NCBI GenBank assembly: GCA_964444685.1
Contig: CAYUIG010000028.1
Span: forward strand, 1 to 46,825
Length of the DNA stretch: 46,825 nt
Source: CAYUIG01 sp964444685
GTDB taxonomy: Bacteria > Gemmatimonadota > Gemmatimonadetes > Longimicrobiales > RSA9
Reading direction: 5' to 3'
Notes under the pieces: model-generated
Database searches by the model: none
Told to the model about the DNA's origin: nothing
What the model saw: the letters and a program-made list of their open reading frames with translations, nothing else
Shown: in pieces, positions 25,587 through 35,212 of the stretch
Layout of the letters: each line of letters opens with the position of its first letter
Numbering within the stretch: position 1 is the first letter of the stretch
Position numbers and translations under genes: made by a program

Positions 25587-27586
25587 TGGCTGCTACCTGC
25601 AGGCACGAGTCGGGGATCGCGCGGCGCCGCCACCGGCTGTGGCAGACCGCGTACGTAATCGAGCAGTGCTTCGCGCGTCGTCACGCGCGCCGATGCGCGA
25701 TGCACGGCTTCCGCCAGCGGTCCGTATCCGGCCAGCCGCGCGGGGACGGCTACCGTGAAGAGATCGCCTTCACCAACCACGCGGCCTTCGGACAGTCGGA
25801 TCGTGAGCACGCGCGAGCCCGGTGCCGCGGCAGCGTCGTAGTGCACCACCGCGCCGCTGAGCTGCACGTCGGGCACCCGTTCGGTTACCAGCGCTTCCAT
25901 CGCGCGACGGAGCTGCGCACCCGTCAACCGGAGCACCACCAGTTCCTCGTTCGCCGGGAGTGTCGCAGCCGCGGCATCCTGTGTGAGTGCGCCCGGTGGC
26001 AGGTCCGCGGCCAGCGCGTCGGAGCGTTCGATCGCAACGTGTGCGCTCGCTGCCCAGCGATACGCGTCGCTCACGAGGCGGCCGAGCGTGTGTTCACCCG
26101 CTCCGCGTACCAGCGGTTCACCCAGCACCGCCGCGCCGCCGGTGTCGCTCCTCCGAAGCTGGCGCGCGAGCAGCTCCGACACACGCGTGTCCGGCGGCAG
26201 GAACGTCTCCGGCTCGTATACTCCACGCACCCACACGTGCCGTGCGGCGTCGGTCAGGCGCAGGTCCGCCACGCCGTAGCTGCGCCCCTGCATACCCGGC
26301 GCAATCACGGGCACACCTGCCGCCTCGAACCGCTCCGCGCGTCCGGTTGCCGCCGCGATCACGAGATCCGGACGCGCCGAGGATGCACGCAGCCACTCCT
26401 CGATCGTGCGCGCGCATGTGTCGCCTTCGTCACACTCCGGCTTCATCAATGCGACGACGAAATCCGCACCCTGCCCGCGCAGCGCCGGCACCCAGCGGTC
26501 GAGCGCAGCCGGTGCGCTGTTCACTTCCATGTCCTGGTAGTTGCCGTCGATGCGAAGGACACCGACGCGCGCGCCGCCGGCATCCAGCACCATCACCGCG
26601 TTCGATGCCGCGGTGGCATCGTACGAGGCGAGACGCAGGAACGCGGTGGTGGCAGAGTCGGTTGCGGGTTCGCCGGTCAGCGCGCCGCCTGCATCCAGCA
26701 GCAGCGATGGCCCCTGGAAACCCTCACGCTCGGCGCGGAACGCAGCCGCGAGGCGTGCCGCGCCGCCACTCTCCACCGTGGGTATGAGCTGTCCTTGAAG
26801 GTCGGCCGTGGCGAGGATGCGCACGCGCGTTAGATCGCCATGGGGCGACACGCCGGCCGCGAGCCACGCGCGCTCCTGTTCCCGCCGGAACGAGTCCAGC
26901 ATTCCCGTATCGGCGCGTGCCGGCGTGGCCGCGATACGCACGTGATCGATCGAGCCGCTCGCGCCCATCGGTACACGGTACACGTCGATGAGCCCGGGAC
27001 CCGGACGGCGCACCGCGAGGTCGGCCTCGGGTGGTGTGCCGAGGATCTCCGTCGGCATGATCGCCACCGTGGCGCCGGCGTCGGGGCTGTGCAGCTCCGT
27101 CATCGACAGCATGGCCGGCAGCGAGTCCTGCCGCGTTACCGTCGAAAGCTCCGGTCCTGCGAGCATACGCACCGCGCCGTCCGTATCCGGCCCGTCGATC
27201 GCGGCCGTATAGCCCGCGCGGGCCAGCGCACGCCGGACGGGATCGGAACCGGACGGGTCGTCGCGGAGCGCGTCGCCGATGCGGCTTCCGCCCAACGAGC
27301 CGCCGGCATCGATCACCATCACCGGCCCGCGATGCGCGGCGCGCAGCGAATCGACGACAGGTTTGATCGTTGCAATCGAAGCTGCGGTAGCCTGGCCGGC
27401 GTCATCCACCGGCGCGATGCGCCCCGCAGCATCCGACGTGACGATGACGAGCAGGGAAGGCGGCCCCGTGGGCTCGGGCGTCCTCGGCGGTCCCGCCGGC
27501 GCGCAGCCGATGAGCAGGGCACCGATGCACGCGAGCGGCCCTGCTGCGGCCGCTCGTATCCGCTTCTGGGACGTAGGGGCTCCCAT
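25583..27586 (-). CDS. 5'-nucleotidase-like lipoprotein with degenerate catalytic site
   Basis: A 667-residue lipoprotein (lipobox LIGC, lipidated C28). It resembles the UshA/5'-nucleotidase architecture: metallophosphoesterase part followed by a 5'-nucleotidase C-terminal domain (about 465-635: GEHTLGRLVSDAYRWAA, ANEELVVLRLTGAQLRRAME in part). The first domain seems to be present twice, with TSDAAGRIAP (D52) and TADLQGQLIP (D262) at equivalent positions. In active enzymes these are TNDxHG; the metal-ligand histidine is A54 or Q264 here. The LDAGD motif reads DAGG in both copies, and no GNHE motif is visible. It is therefore probably not a phosphatase, although it could still bind nucleosides. 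It is coupled to add. The start ATG 27584-27586 has no clear ribosome-binding site. Confidence 0.75.
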   Translation of the reverse strand: MGAPTSQKRIRAAAAGPLACIGALLIGCAPAGPPRTPEPTGPPSLLVIVTSDAAGRIAPVDDAGQATAASIATIKPVVDSLRAAHRGPVMVIDAGGSLGGSRIGDALRDDPSGSDPVRRALARAGYTAAIDGPDTDGAVRMLAGPELSTVTRQDSLPAMLSMTELHSPDAGATVAIMPTEILGTPPEADLAVRRPGPGLIDVYRVPMGASGSIDHVRIAATPARADTGMLDSFRREQERAWLAAGVSPHGDLTRVRILATADLQGQLIPTVESGGAARLAAAFRAEREGFQGPSLLLDAGGALTGEPATDSATTAFLRLASYDATAASNAVMVLDAGGARVGVLRIDGNYQDMEVNSAPAALDRWVPALRGQGADFVVALMKPECDEGDTCARTIEEWLRASSARPDLVIAAATGRAERFEAAGVPVIAPGMQGRSYGVADLRLTDAARHVWVRGVYEPETFLPPDTRVSELLARQLRRSDTGGAAVLGEPLVRGAGEHTLGRLVSDAYRWAASAHVAIERSDALAADLPPGALTQDAAAATLPANEELVVLRLTGAQLRRAMEALVTERVPDVQLSGAVVHYDAAAAPGSRVLTIRLSEGRVVGEGDLFTVAVPARLAGYGPLAEAVHRASARVTTREALLDYVRGLPQPVAAPRDPRLVPAGSSQ

Positions 27587-27647
27587 GGCAGGAATCTAGG
27601 CGGGTGTTGTGGTGGGGGCCAGTTCCCGGCGGCATGGTGGGGATGCG

Positions 27648-27815
27648 CGGGCGACGTACGGCGGGCGACTAACGACGGGCGACTACTTGCGGGCGACCAA
27701 CGGCGGGAAATGCGGGCTTACATGCGGGCGCCACCCCCCGCATCAAGAACCCGCCCCAAGTCGCCCGAGTATGTCGCCCGCCACAAGTCGCCCGGCGTAC
27801 GTCGCCCGCTACACC
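27648..27815. repeat. Inverted pair of 14-bp tandem arrays after ppdK
   Basis: The left array has four exact 14-bp units beginning CGGGCGAC at 27648, 27662, 27676 and 27690, then decayed units at 27704, 27713 and 27725. The right array is in the opposite orientation, with units beginning TCGCCCG at 27761 (13 bp), 27774, 27788 and 27802. The outermost 14 bases (27647-27660 and 27796-27809) are a perfect inverted match, and the arms align unit by unit for about 60 nt. The right array contains the ppdK stop codon (27809-27811). The element fills the 222-bp gap between ppdK and the start of the next minus-strand gene; no coding potential was seen there. Confidence 0.92.
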
Positions 27816-30550
27816 TCACCGGCCTCCATCGACACGGGGCCGGCCAGGCTGCTCGTGCGCCGCACGCTCCGCAGCCTCTCCAACGCGTCGGATTCTGCAC
27901 GCTTGGCACGTGCCGCGCGCGTCTTCACGGGGCCGGCTTCACCTTGCAGTGCGGCGTGCGCGGCGGCGAGCCGTGCGACCGGCACACGGAACGGCGAGCA
28001 CGACACGTAGTCGAGGCCGGTCTCGTGGAAGAACTCGACGCTCGACGGTTCGCCGCCGTGTTCGCCGCAGATGCCGACCTTGAGGTGCGGCTTCCGCTGG
28101 CGACCTTCCCACGTGGCCATCTGCACGAGCTGGCCCACGCCCTCGCGGTCCAGCACCTGGAACGGGTCCTCGGGCATGAGGCCCTTCTCGATGTACGCGG
28201 GCAGGAACGTCGCCGCGTCGTCGCGTGAGATGCCGTACGTGGTCTGCGTCAGGTCGTTCGTGCCGAAGGAGAAGAAGTCCGCAACCGCGGCGATCTCGCC
28301 CGCCATCACCGCGGCGCGCGGCAGCTCGATCATCGTGCCGATGCGGTACGCCACGCGCACACCGACCTCGTTCATGACCTCCTCGGCAACGCGCGTGATG
28401 AGCGTGCGCTGGAGCATGAGCTCGCCGCCATCGGCGATGAGCGGGACCATGATCTCCGGCTCGACCTTCACGCCATCCTGCGCAACCCGTACCGCCGCTT
28501 CCATGATCGCGCGCGTCTGCATCTCCGCGATCTCCGGATACACGACCGCGAGCCGCACACCGCGCATGCCCAGCATCGGATTGGACTCCCGGTGCTTCTC
28601 GACGAGCCGGTCCACATCGGTGATGGTGAGACCGCACCCGCGCGCAAAGCTCTCGCGATCCTCGAGTGTGTGCGGCAGGAACTCGTGCAGCGGCGGATCG
28701 AGCAGACGGATGGTGACGGGGAATCCGTCCATTGCGCGGAAGATCGCCTCGAAGTCGCCGCGCTGCATCGGCAGCAGCTTCTCGAGCGCACGCGCACGGG
28801 CGTCCGCAGTTTCGGCGAGGATCATTTCGCGCACGGCCTGAATGCGGTCACCCTCGAAGAACATGTGCTCGGTCCGGCACAGCCCGATGCCTTCGGCGCC
28901 GAAGTCGCGCGCGCGTGCGGCGTCATCGGCCGTGTCCGCGTTCGTGCGCACCCGCATCCGCCGGTGCTCGTCGGCCCAGCTCATGAGGCGGCGGAAGTAG
29001 TCGGTCGGTTCCGGTTCCACTGTCGGCACGCGCCCCAGCAGCACGCGTCCGCTCGTACCGTCCACCGTGATCCACTCGCCTTCCTTTACCTCCCGTCCAC
29101 CGGCGTGCAGGACACCGGAAGAGATGCGCAGTGCACTTGCACCCACGACGCAGCACTTGCCCATCCCACGCGCCACCACCGCCGCATGGGAGGTCATGCC
29201 GCCGCGCGCGGTCACGACCGCCCGTGCCGCCACCATGCCCGGGAAGTCGTCCGGCGACGTCTCGTTGCGCACGAGAATGACAGGTTCCGTCGCGCCGCGG
29301 ACAGCCGCGGCCTCCGGATCGAACACCGCCACACCCGACGCAGCGCCAGGCGATGCCGGCAGTCCGGTAGCGAGCACCGTGACGTCCGCCGAGGGGTCGA
29401 CCTGCGGATGCAGGAGCTGATCGAGCTGACGCGGGTCCACGCGCAGCACCGCTTCGGCCGGATCGATCACGCCCTCGTCGACCATGTCGACGGCGATGCG
29501 GATGGCCGCTGCGGCCGTGCGCTTGCCCGTGCGCGTCTGCAGCAGGTAGAGCCGACCACGCTCGACCGTGAACTCGAGGTCCTGCATGTCGCGGAAGTGC
29601 TGCTCGAGCTTCGCCTGCACGTCGAGCAGCTGCCGGTACGCCTCGGGCAGCCGCTCCGCCATCTGCTCGATCGACAGCGGCGTACGGATCCCCGCCACCA
29701 CATCTTCACCCTGCGCGTTCACCAGGAACTCGCCGAAGAACACCTTCTCGCCCGTGGACGGATTGCGCGTGAACGCCACGCCGGTGCCGCTGTCGTCGCC
29801 CATGTTGCCGTACACCATGGCGCAGACGTTCACGGCGGTGCCCAGGTAGTCCGGGATGCCGTGCACGCGGCGGTAGGCGATGGCGCGCTCGATGTTCCAG
29901 GAGCGGAACACCGCCTCGATCGCGCCCCAGAGCTGGACCTCGGGGTCCTCGGGGAAGAGGTCGCCCGTGCGCTCGCGCACGATGGCCTTGAAGCGGTCCG
30001 TGAGCGCCTTCAGGTCTTCCACGTCGAGCGCGGTGTCCTCGTGCACGCCCTTGCGTTCCTTCACCGCGTGGATCTCATCCTCGAATGCGGCGGAGGGTAC
30101 GCCGAGCACAACGTCGCCGTACATCTGCACGAAGCGGCGATACGAGTCCCATGCGAAGCGCTCGTTGCCGGCTGCACTGGCGAGCGCACTCACGGTCCAG
30201 TCGTTCAGCCCGAGGTTCAGGATGGTGTCCATCATCCCGGGCATGGACACGGCCGCGCCCGAGCGCACGGATACGAGCAAAGGATCGTCCATCGCGCCGA
30301 AGCGTTTGCCGGTATCCTGCTCCATGCGGCGCAGCGCCTGCGCCACTTCGGTCTCGAGGCCGGCGGGATAGAGCTGGTCACGCAGGTAGTAGCGGCAGGC
30401 TTCGGTACTGATGGTGAAGCCGGGCGGGACGGGGATGCCGATGCTCGTCATCTCCGCCAGGTTCGCGCCCTTGCCGCCGAGGATGGCTTTGTCTTCCTTC
30501 CGACCGTCTGCCTGACCGTTGCCGAAGTAGTAGACGTGCCGGTTCGCCAT
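27809..30550 (-). CDS. ppdK: Pyruvate, phosphate dikinase
   Basis: Interconverts pyruvate + ATP + phosphate with PEP + AMP + PPi. From ATG 30548-30550 the protein has 913 residues, slightly longer than the usual 870-890. The N-terminal nucleotide-binding domain includes GGKGANLAEM. The swivelling domain has the phosphorylated His455 in GGMTSHAAVVARGMGK. The C-terminal TIM barrel has the catalytic cysteine C828 in GICGEHGG. A strong ribosome-binding site, GGAGGTGAGG, precedes the ATG. It is the last gene of the long minus-strand cluster. The poorly conserved C-terminal tail (about the last 30 residues) runs into the 14-bp repeat array, which supplies the TAG stop. Confidence 0.97.
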   Translation of the reverse strand: MANRHVYYFGNGQADGRKEDKAILGGKGANLAEMTSIGIPVPPGFTISTEACRYYLRDQLYPAGLETEVAQALRRMEQDTGKRFGAMDDPLLVSVRSGAAVSMPGMMDTILNLGLNDWTVSALASAAGNERFAWDSYRRFVQMYGDVVLGVPSAAFEDEIHAVKERKGVHEDTALDVEDLKALTDRFKAIVRERTGDLFPEDPEVQLWGAIEAVFRSWNIERAIAYRRVHGIPDYLGTAVNVCAMVYGNMGDDSGTGVAFTRNPSTGEKVFFGEFLVNAQGEDVVAGIRTPLSIEQMAERLPEAYRQLLDVQAKLEQHFRDMQDLEFTVERGRLYLLQTRTGKRTAAAAIRIAVDMVDEGVIDPAEAVLRVDPRQLDQLLHPQVDPSADVTVLATGLPASPGAASGVAVFDPEAAAVRGATEPVILVRNETSPDDFPGMVAARAVVTARGGMTSHAAVVARGMGKCCVVGASALRISSGVLHAGGREVKEGEWITVDGTSGRVLLGRVPTVEPEPTDYFRRLMSWADEHRRMRVRTNADTADDAARARDFGAEGIGLCRTEHMFFEGDRIQAVREMILAETADARARALEKLLPMQRGDFEAIFRAMDGFPVTIRLLDPPLHEFLPHTLEDRESFARGCGLTITDVDRLVEKHRESNPMLGMRGVRLAVVYPEIAEMQTRAIMEAAVRVAQDGVKVEPEIMVPLIADGGELMLQRTLITRVAEEVMNEVGVRVAYRIGTMIELPRAAVMAGEIAAVADFFSFGTNDLTQTTYGISRDDAATFLPAYIEKGLMPEDPFQVLDREGVGQLVQMATWEGRQRKPHLKVGICGEHGGEPSSVEFFHETGLDYVSCSPFRVPVARLAAAHAALQGEAGPVKTRAARAKRAESDALERLRSVRRTSSLAGPVSMEAGEV

Positions 30551-30563
30551 CCTCACCTCCGTT

Positions 30564-31940
30564 TCAACAGTGCGACGAGACGGGCCGGCCCATCTCGAGA
30601 TCGACGAGCGGGGCGGTGTACTGGCCGGAGAAGCACGCATCGCAGAACGGGCCGTACTCCTGCACTGCAGCGTGCATGCCTTCGAGCGAAAGGTATCCGA
30701 GCGAGTCGACGTTCAGGTGGCGCGCGATCTCCTCGACAGACAGCCGCGCACCGATCAGCTCCTCGCGCGTCGGCATGTCGATGCCGTAGTAACAGGGCGA
30801 GATGACCGGCGGGCTCGCCACGCGGAAGTGCACCTCCTTCGCGCCCGCCTCACGGATCAGTGCGATCAGCCCCCGGCTGGTGGTGCCGCGCACGAGCGAG
30901 TCGTCCACCACGATCACCCGCTTCCCCTCGATCACCTCGCGCACCGCGTTGTACTTGATGCGCACGCGGAAGTCGCGGCCGCGCTGCGTGGGATGGATGA
31001 ACGTGCGGCCCACGTAGTGGTTGCGGATCAGCCCCAGCTCGTAGGGAACGCCGCTCTCCTCCGCAAAGCCGAGCGCGGCGGAGTTCGAGGAGTCCGGCAC
31101 GCTGAACACGCAGTCGGCATCGGCGGGCTGCTCGCGCGCGAGCTGGCGCCCGAACGCGCGCCGCGCACGGTCCACGCTCGCGCCCCAGATGCGCGAGTCG
31201 GGCCGCGCGAAGTACACAAGCTCGAAGATGCACGGCGCCTGCCGCTCCACCTTCTCCAGCGGCTCCAGCTCCACCACCTCGCCGTCCACGATCTTCAGCA
31301 GCTCGCCCGGGCCGATGGGGCAGGTGAGTTCCGCGCCGATCAGGTCGAGCGCGCACGTTTCGCTGGCGCACACCCAGCCGCCGCGCGCACGGCCGAGCAC
31401 CAGCGGACGGTAGCCCCAGGGGTCGCGCGCGATGTACATCGTCTCGCCGACCGTCAGCATTACCGAGAACGCCCCCACCAGGCGCGACAGCGCGTCGCGC
31501 ACCTGCTCGTCCACCGTCGGCGCGTGCGAGCGCGCGATCAGGTGCACGATCACCTCGGAGTCGATCGTCGTCTGGAACAGCGCACCCTCGCGCACCAGCT
31601 CGTCGCGCAGCATCTGCGCGTTCGTGATGTTGCCGTTGTGCACCAGCGCGAGATCGCCGCGGTGGTAGCGCACGAGCAGCGGCTGCGCGTTGTGCAGGCC
31701 GGGGCCGCCCGCCGTCGAGTAGCGGACATGGCCGAGCGCCGTGCGGCCCGGGAGCTGCCGGAGCTGCGCGTCGACGAAGCCGTCCGAGACCAGCCCCTCG
31801 GCCCGGTGCAGGCGCGCCCGACCGTCCGACACCGCGCATATGCCCGCGGCCTCCTGCCCCCGGTGCTGCAGCGCGTACAGCCCGAGGAAGGTGAGCTCCG
31901 CCGCCTTCTCGACGCCCGCTACGCCAACGATGCCGCACAT
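30564..31940 (-). CDS. purF: Amidophosphoribosyltransferase
   Basis: First committed enzyme of purine synthesis: PRPP + glutamine to 5-phosphoribosylamine. The start at MCGIVGV places the nucleophile at Cys2, so only the initiator methionine must be removed; longer upstream reading was rejected. The 458 residues comprise an Ntn glutaminase domain (YALQHRGQEAAGI, GHVRYSTAG, HNGNI) and a type I phosphoribosyltransferase domain with the PRPP loop VIVVDDSLVRGTTS. The cysteines late in the protein (SPCYYGIDMP, FCDACFSGQY) suggest the B. subtilis-type enzyme that holds an Fe-S cluster. It follows purL after 13 nt, with a GGGAG ribosome-binding site. Confidence 0.97.
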   Translation of the reverse strand: MCGIVGVAGVEKAAELTFLGLYALQHRGQEAAGICAVSDGRARLHRAEGLVSDGFVDAQLRQLPGRTALGHVRYSTAGGPGLHNAQPLLVRYHRGDLALVHNGNITNAQMLRDELVREGALFQTTIDSEVIVHLIARSHAPTVDEQVRDALSRLVGAFSVMLTVGETMYIARDPWGYRPLVLGRARGGWVCASETCALDLIGAELTCPIGPGELLKIVDGEVVELEPLEKVERQAPCIFELVYFARPDSRIWGASVDRARRAFGRQLAREQPADADCVFSVPDSSNSAALGFAEESGVPYELGLIRNHYVGRTFIHPTQRGRDFRVRIKYNAVREVIEGKRVIVVDDSLVRGTTSRGLIALIREAGAKEVHFRVASPPVISPCYYGIDMPTREELIGARLSVEEIARHLNVDSLGYLSLEGMHAAVQEYGPFCDACFSGQYTAPLVDLEMGRPVSSHC

Positions 31941-31953
31941 CTCGAATGCTCCC

Positions 31954-34236
31954 TCAGTGCTCCGCCGCCGACCGCTCCAGCAGCCGCGGAATCGCACCCT
32001 CGTAGACCTCTGTCAGCGCCGATATCGGCGCTTCGATCGCCACACCGGCCCCGCGCATCGCGAACGATCCGCCGCGACCCGTGATCCGCCCGATCTCGGC
32101 CGCGGGGACACCATGCGCGGCCGCCGCCTTCAGCACGGACGAGGCATCTGCACACGACACCACGATCCGGCCCTGCGCTTCACCGAAGAACAGCGGCGCC
32201 GCGGCCAGCGCATCGGCCAGCTCGACCGTCACGCCCACGCCGGACGCCATGGCCGACTCCGCGATGCACACGGCGAGCCCGCCTTCGGCACAGTCGTGCG
32301 CGCTCGTCACCAGCCGGCGCGAAGCGAGCTCCACCATCAAGTCCTGGAGCGCACGCTCGCCGGCCAGATCCACCGCGGGCGCATCGCCCGCGACCAATCC
32401 GTGCACCACCTTCAGGTACTCGGTGCCACCCAGCTCGTCCGTATTCCGCCCCAGCAGCACGATCGAGCCCGACTCGGGGAAGCTGGCGCGCACGTGATTG
32501 GCTACGTCGTCCAGCACGCCGACCATGCCGATGACGGGCGTCGGGTAGATCGCGCCCGTCGGGTTCTCGTTGTACAGCGACACGTTCCCGCTCACCACCG
32601 GCGTGTCGAACGCGCGGCACGCGTCCGCGATGCCGAGCACCGCCTCGCGCATCTGGTAGTAGACTTCCGGCTTGAGCGGATTGCCGAAGTTCAGGTTGTC
32701 CGTTACCGCGCGCGGCCGGGCACCCGTGCACGCCACGTTGCGCGCCGCCTCCGCCACGGCGATCATCGCGCCGCGCCGCGGATTCAGGTACACGTACCGC
32801 CCGTTGCAGTCGGTCGTGACCGCGACGCCGCGCTTCGTGCCGCGAATGCGCAGCACGCCCGCATCCCCGCCCGGCCCGATCACCGTGTTCGTGCGCACGC
32901 TCGTGTCGTACTGCTCGTAGACCCACCGCTTCGACGCGATCGTCGGACTGCCCAGCAGCCGCAGTAGCACCTTCAGCGGATGCGCCTGCGCGGACTCGAG
33001 GTGTGCGGCCTCGGGCCGCCACGCACGCAGCCGCTGCACCTCTCCGGACTCCCGCGCCTCGCGCACGTACGTCGGACAGCCCTTCACAAGCGGCTCACCC
33101 GGCACCTCGCACACGATCGTGCCGTTCTCGCGCACGCGATACATGCCGTCATCCGTCACCCGCCCGATGACCGCCGCCTCCAGCTCCCACTTGCGCAGGA
33201 TGCGCTCGACTTCAGCCTCGCGCCCCGCCTTCGCCACCACGAGCATCCGCTCCTGCGACTCCGACAGCAGGATCTCGTACGGCGTCATGCCTTCCTCGCG
33301 CACAGGCACGAGCGCGGCGTCGATGTCCACGCCCGTCCCCGCGCGCGCCGCCATCTCCGACGAGGACGACGCGAGCCCGGCCGCGCCCATGTCCTGAATC
33401 CCGACGATGTGGCCGCTCCGGATCAGTTCGAGCGACGCCTCCAGCAGCAGCTTCTCGGTGAACGGATCGCCCACCTGCACCTGCGGACGCTTCGCTTCCG
33501 TTTCCGCCGACAGCTCCTCGCTCGCGAACGTCGCGCCGTGGATGCCGTCCCGTCCCGTGCGCGCACCCACCGCGATGATCGGATTGCCGACACCGGCGGC
33601 CTCCGCGCGAATCAATTCCTCGGTGCGCATGAGGCCTACCGCCATCGCGTTGACGATGGGGTTCCCCTCGTACGCATCGTCGAAGTAAACCTCGCCGCCG
33701 AGGTTCGGAATCCCGACGCAGTTGCCGTAGTCGCCGATGCCCTTCACGACGCCGCCGAACAGGTAGCGCACGCGCGGGCGCTGGAGCGAGCCGAAGCGCA
33801 GCGAGTCGAGCACCGCGATGGGGCGTGCGCCCATGGTGAACACATCGCGCAGGATGCCGCCCACGCCCGTCGCCGCGCCCTCGTACGGCTCGACCGCCGA
33901 CGGGTGGTTGTGCGACTCGATCTTGAACGCGACCGCGAACCCGTCGCCGATCTCGATCACGCCGGCGTTCTCACCGGGTCCCTGGAGCACCCACGGCGCT
34001 TCCGTCGGAAGCTGGCGCAGCAGCGGCTTCGAGTTCTTGTAGCCGCAGTGCTCTGACCAGAGCGCACTGAAGAGGCCGAGCTCCGTGTACGTCGGCTCCC
34101 GGCCGATGGCCTGTACGATCCGCTCGTACTCTTCTTCGCTCAGTCCGTGATCGCGGACCAGTTCGGGCGTGATCGGCGGATCCCCCGGACGCGGCGCGGG
34201 ACCGCGACGGCGCCGCGTGGCGTCCATCACGCTCAC
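31954..34236 (-). CDS. purL: Phosphoribosylformylglycinamidine synthase subunit PurL
   Basis: ATP-dependent synthetase subunit that converts FGAR to FGAM with ammonia delivered from PurQ. The 760 residues are of the small PurL class, which needs separate PurS and PurQ, both found directly upstream. Family motifs include LWSEHCGYKNS, FKIESHNHPSAVEPYEGAATG (given in part), GVGGILRD and VSGNVSLYNEN, in the usual duplicated AIRS-type domain order. GTG 34236 overlaps the purQ stop (GTGA); ATG 34227 is a possible alternative three codons in. Confidence 0.97.
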   Translation of the reverse strand: MSVMDATRRRRGPAPRPGDPPITPELVRDHGLSEEEYERIVQAIGREPTYTELGLFSALWSEHCGYKNSKPLLRQLPTEAPWVLQGPGENAGVIEIGDGFAVAFKIESHNHPSAVEPYEGAATGVGGILRDVFTMGARPIAVLDSLRFGSLQRPRVRYLFGGVVKGIGDYGNCVGIPNLGGEVYFDDAYEGNPIVNAMAVGLMRTEELIRAEAAGVGNPIIAVGARTGRDGIHGATFASEELSAETEAKRPQVQVGDPFTEKLLLEASLELIRSGHIVGIQDMGAAGLASSSSEMAARAGTGVDIDAALVPVREEGMTPYEILLSESQERMLVVAKAGREAEVERILRKWELEAAVIGRVTDDGMYRVRENGTIVCEVPGEPLVKGCPTYVREARESGEVQRLRAWRPEAAHLESAQAHPLKVLLRLLGSPTIASKRWVYEQYDTSVRTNTVIGPGGDAGVLRIRGTKRGVAVTTDCNGRYVYLNPRRGAMIAVAEAARNVACTGARPRAVTDNLNFGNPLKPEVYYQMREAVLGIADACRAFDTPVVSGNVSLYNENPTGAIYPTPVIGMVGVLDDVANHVRASFPESGSIVLLGRNTDELGGTEYLKVVHGLVAGDAPAVDLAGERALQDLMVELASRRLVTSAHDCAEGGLAVCIAESAMASGVGVTVELADALAAAPLFFGEAQGRIVVSCADASSVLKAAAAHGVPAAEIGRITGRGGSFAMRGAGVAIEAPISALTEVYEGAIPRLLERSAAEH

Positions 34237-34955
34237 GACGACCTCCCCGCACCCGCGGGCGTTCGACTCTCGAGGAACGCGGCCAGGGACTCGAAAACGC
34301 CGCGCCCGCCCGTCGCGCCCAGCAGCGCCTCCACGCTGCGCTCGGGATGCGGCATCAGGCCGAGCACGTTCCCGGCCTCGTTCGTGATGCCCGCGATGTT
34401 GCGCATCGAGCCGTTCGCGTTGCCCTCATCCGTCGGCTCGCCGTTCGCATCCACGTAGCGGAACAGCACCCGCCCCTCGACCTCCAATCGATCCAGCGTC
34501 GCCTCATCCGCCACGTACTGGCCCAGGCCGTGCGCGATGTGCAGGTGCAGCACTGCACCGGGCTCGTACGCGCTCGTGAACATCGTGTCGCTCTTCTCCA
34601 CGCGCACCCGCACGCGTTCGCCCTGGAACCGAAGGGATCGATTGCGAATCAGCGCGCCGGGCAGCAGTCCCGCCTCGCACAGGATCTGGAAGCCATTGCA
34701 CACGCCCAGCACCGGTCCGCCGTCGCGCACGAACGCGCGCACCGCATCCATCACCGGACTCAGCCCCGCGATCGCGCCGGCGCGCAGATAGTCGCCGTAG
34801 CTGAAGCCGCCCGGCAGTACGACGGCGTCCGCGTCGCCGAGCGACGTCTCGCGGTGCCACACGTACACGGGCTTCGCGCCCATGACATCGCGCACGGCGT
34901 GCCAGCAGTCGTAGTCGCAGTTCGAGCCCGGGAAGGTGATGATGGCCACGCGCAT
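34233..34955 (-). CDS. purQ: Phosphoribosylformylglycinamidine synthase glutaminase subunit PurQ
   Basis: Class I glutamine amidotransferase that supplies ammonia to PurL. The 240 residues start at MRVAIITFPGSNCD. The catalytic cysteine lies in GVCNGFQIL, and the histidine-glutamate pair in MPHPERSVE. ATG 34955 overlaps the purS stop (ATGA) and the gene's own stop overlaps purL, so the three subunits are translated in strict order. The slightly longer upstream frame overlaps purS and was rejected. Confidence 0.97.
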   Translation of the reverse strand: MRVAIITFPGSNCDYDCWHAVRDVMGAKPVYVWHRETSLGDADAVVLPGGFSYGDYLRAGAIAGLSPVMDAVRAFVRDGGPVLGVCNGFQILCEAGLLPGALIRNRSLRFQGERVRVRVEKSDTMFTSAYEPGAVLHLHIAHGLGQYVADEATLDRLEVEGRVLFRYVDANGEPTDEGNANGSMRNIAGITNEAGNVLGLMPHPERSVEALLGATGGRGVFESLAAFLESRTPAGAGRSS

Positions 34956-35212
34956 CAGGCCACCTCCTCGACCGCGATCTCGAAGTCCTCGGTCACAGGG
35001 TTCGCGAGCAGCTTGCGGCACATCGTTTCCGTCCGCTCACGCGCCGACGCCTCGTCCTCCGCCTGCACGCGCACGCGCACCAGCCGCCCGACACGCACGT
35101 CCTCGACCTCCGTGAATTCCAGCGAACGGAGCGCGCCCAGTACCGCCTTTCCCTCCGGGTCGAGCAGTCCCGCCCTGGGCGTGATCCGCACTTCCGCAAC
35201 GTACGTCGTCAC
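34955..35212 (-). CDS. purS: Phosphoribosylformylglycinamidine synthase subunit PurS
   Basis: Small structural subunit that bridges PurQ and PurL in the three-part enzyme. The 85 residues show the family pattern: an N-terminal strand VAEVRITPRAGLLDPEG, the conserved ALRSLEF and VRVGRLVRV segment, and a C-terminal MCRKLLANPVTEDFEI. GTG 35212 has a GGGGAGGAG ribosome-binding site and overlaps the pssA stop. Confidence 0.96.
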   Translation of the reverse strand: MTTYVAEVRITPRAGLLDPEGKAVLGALRSLEFTEVEDVRVGRLVRVRVQAEDEASARERTETMCRKLLANPVTEDFEIAVEEVA

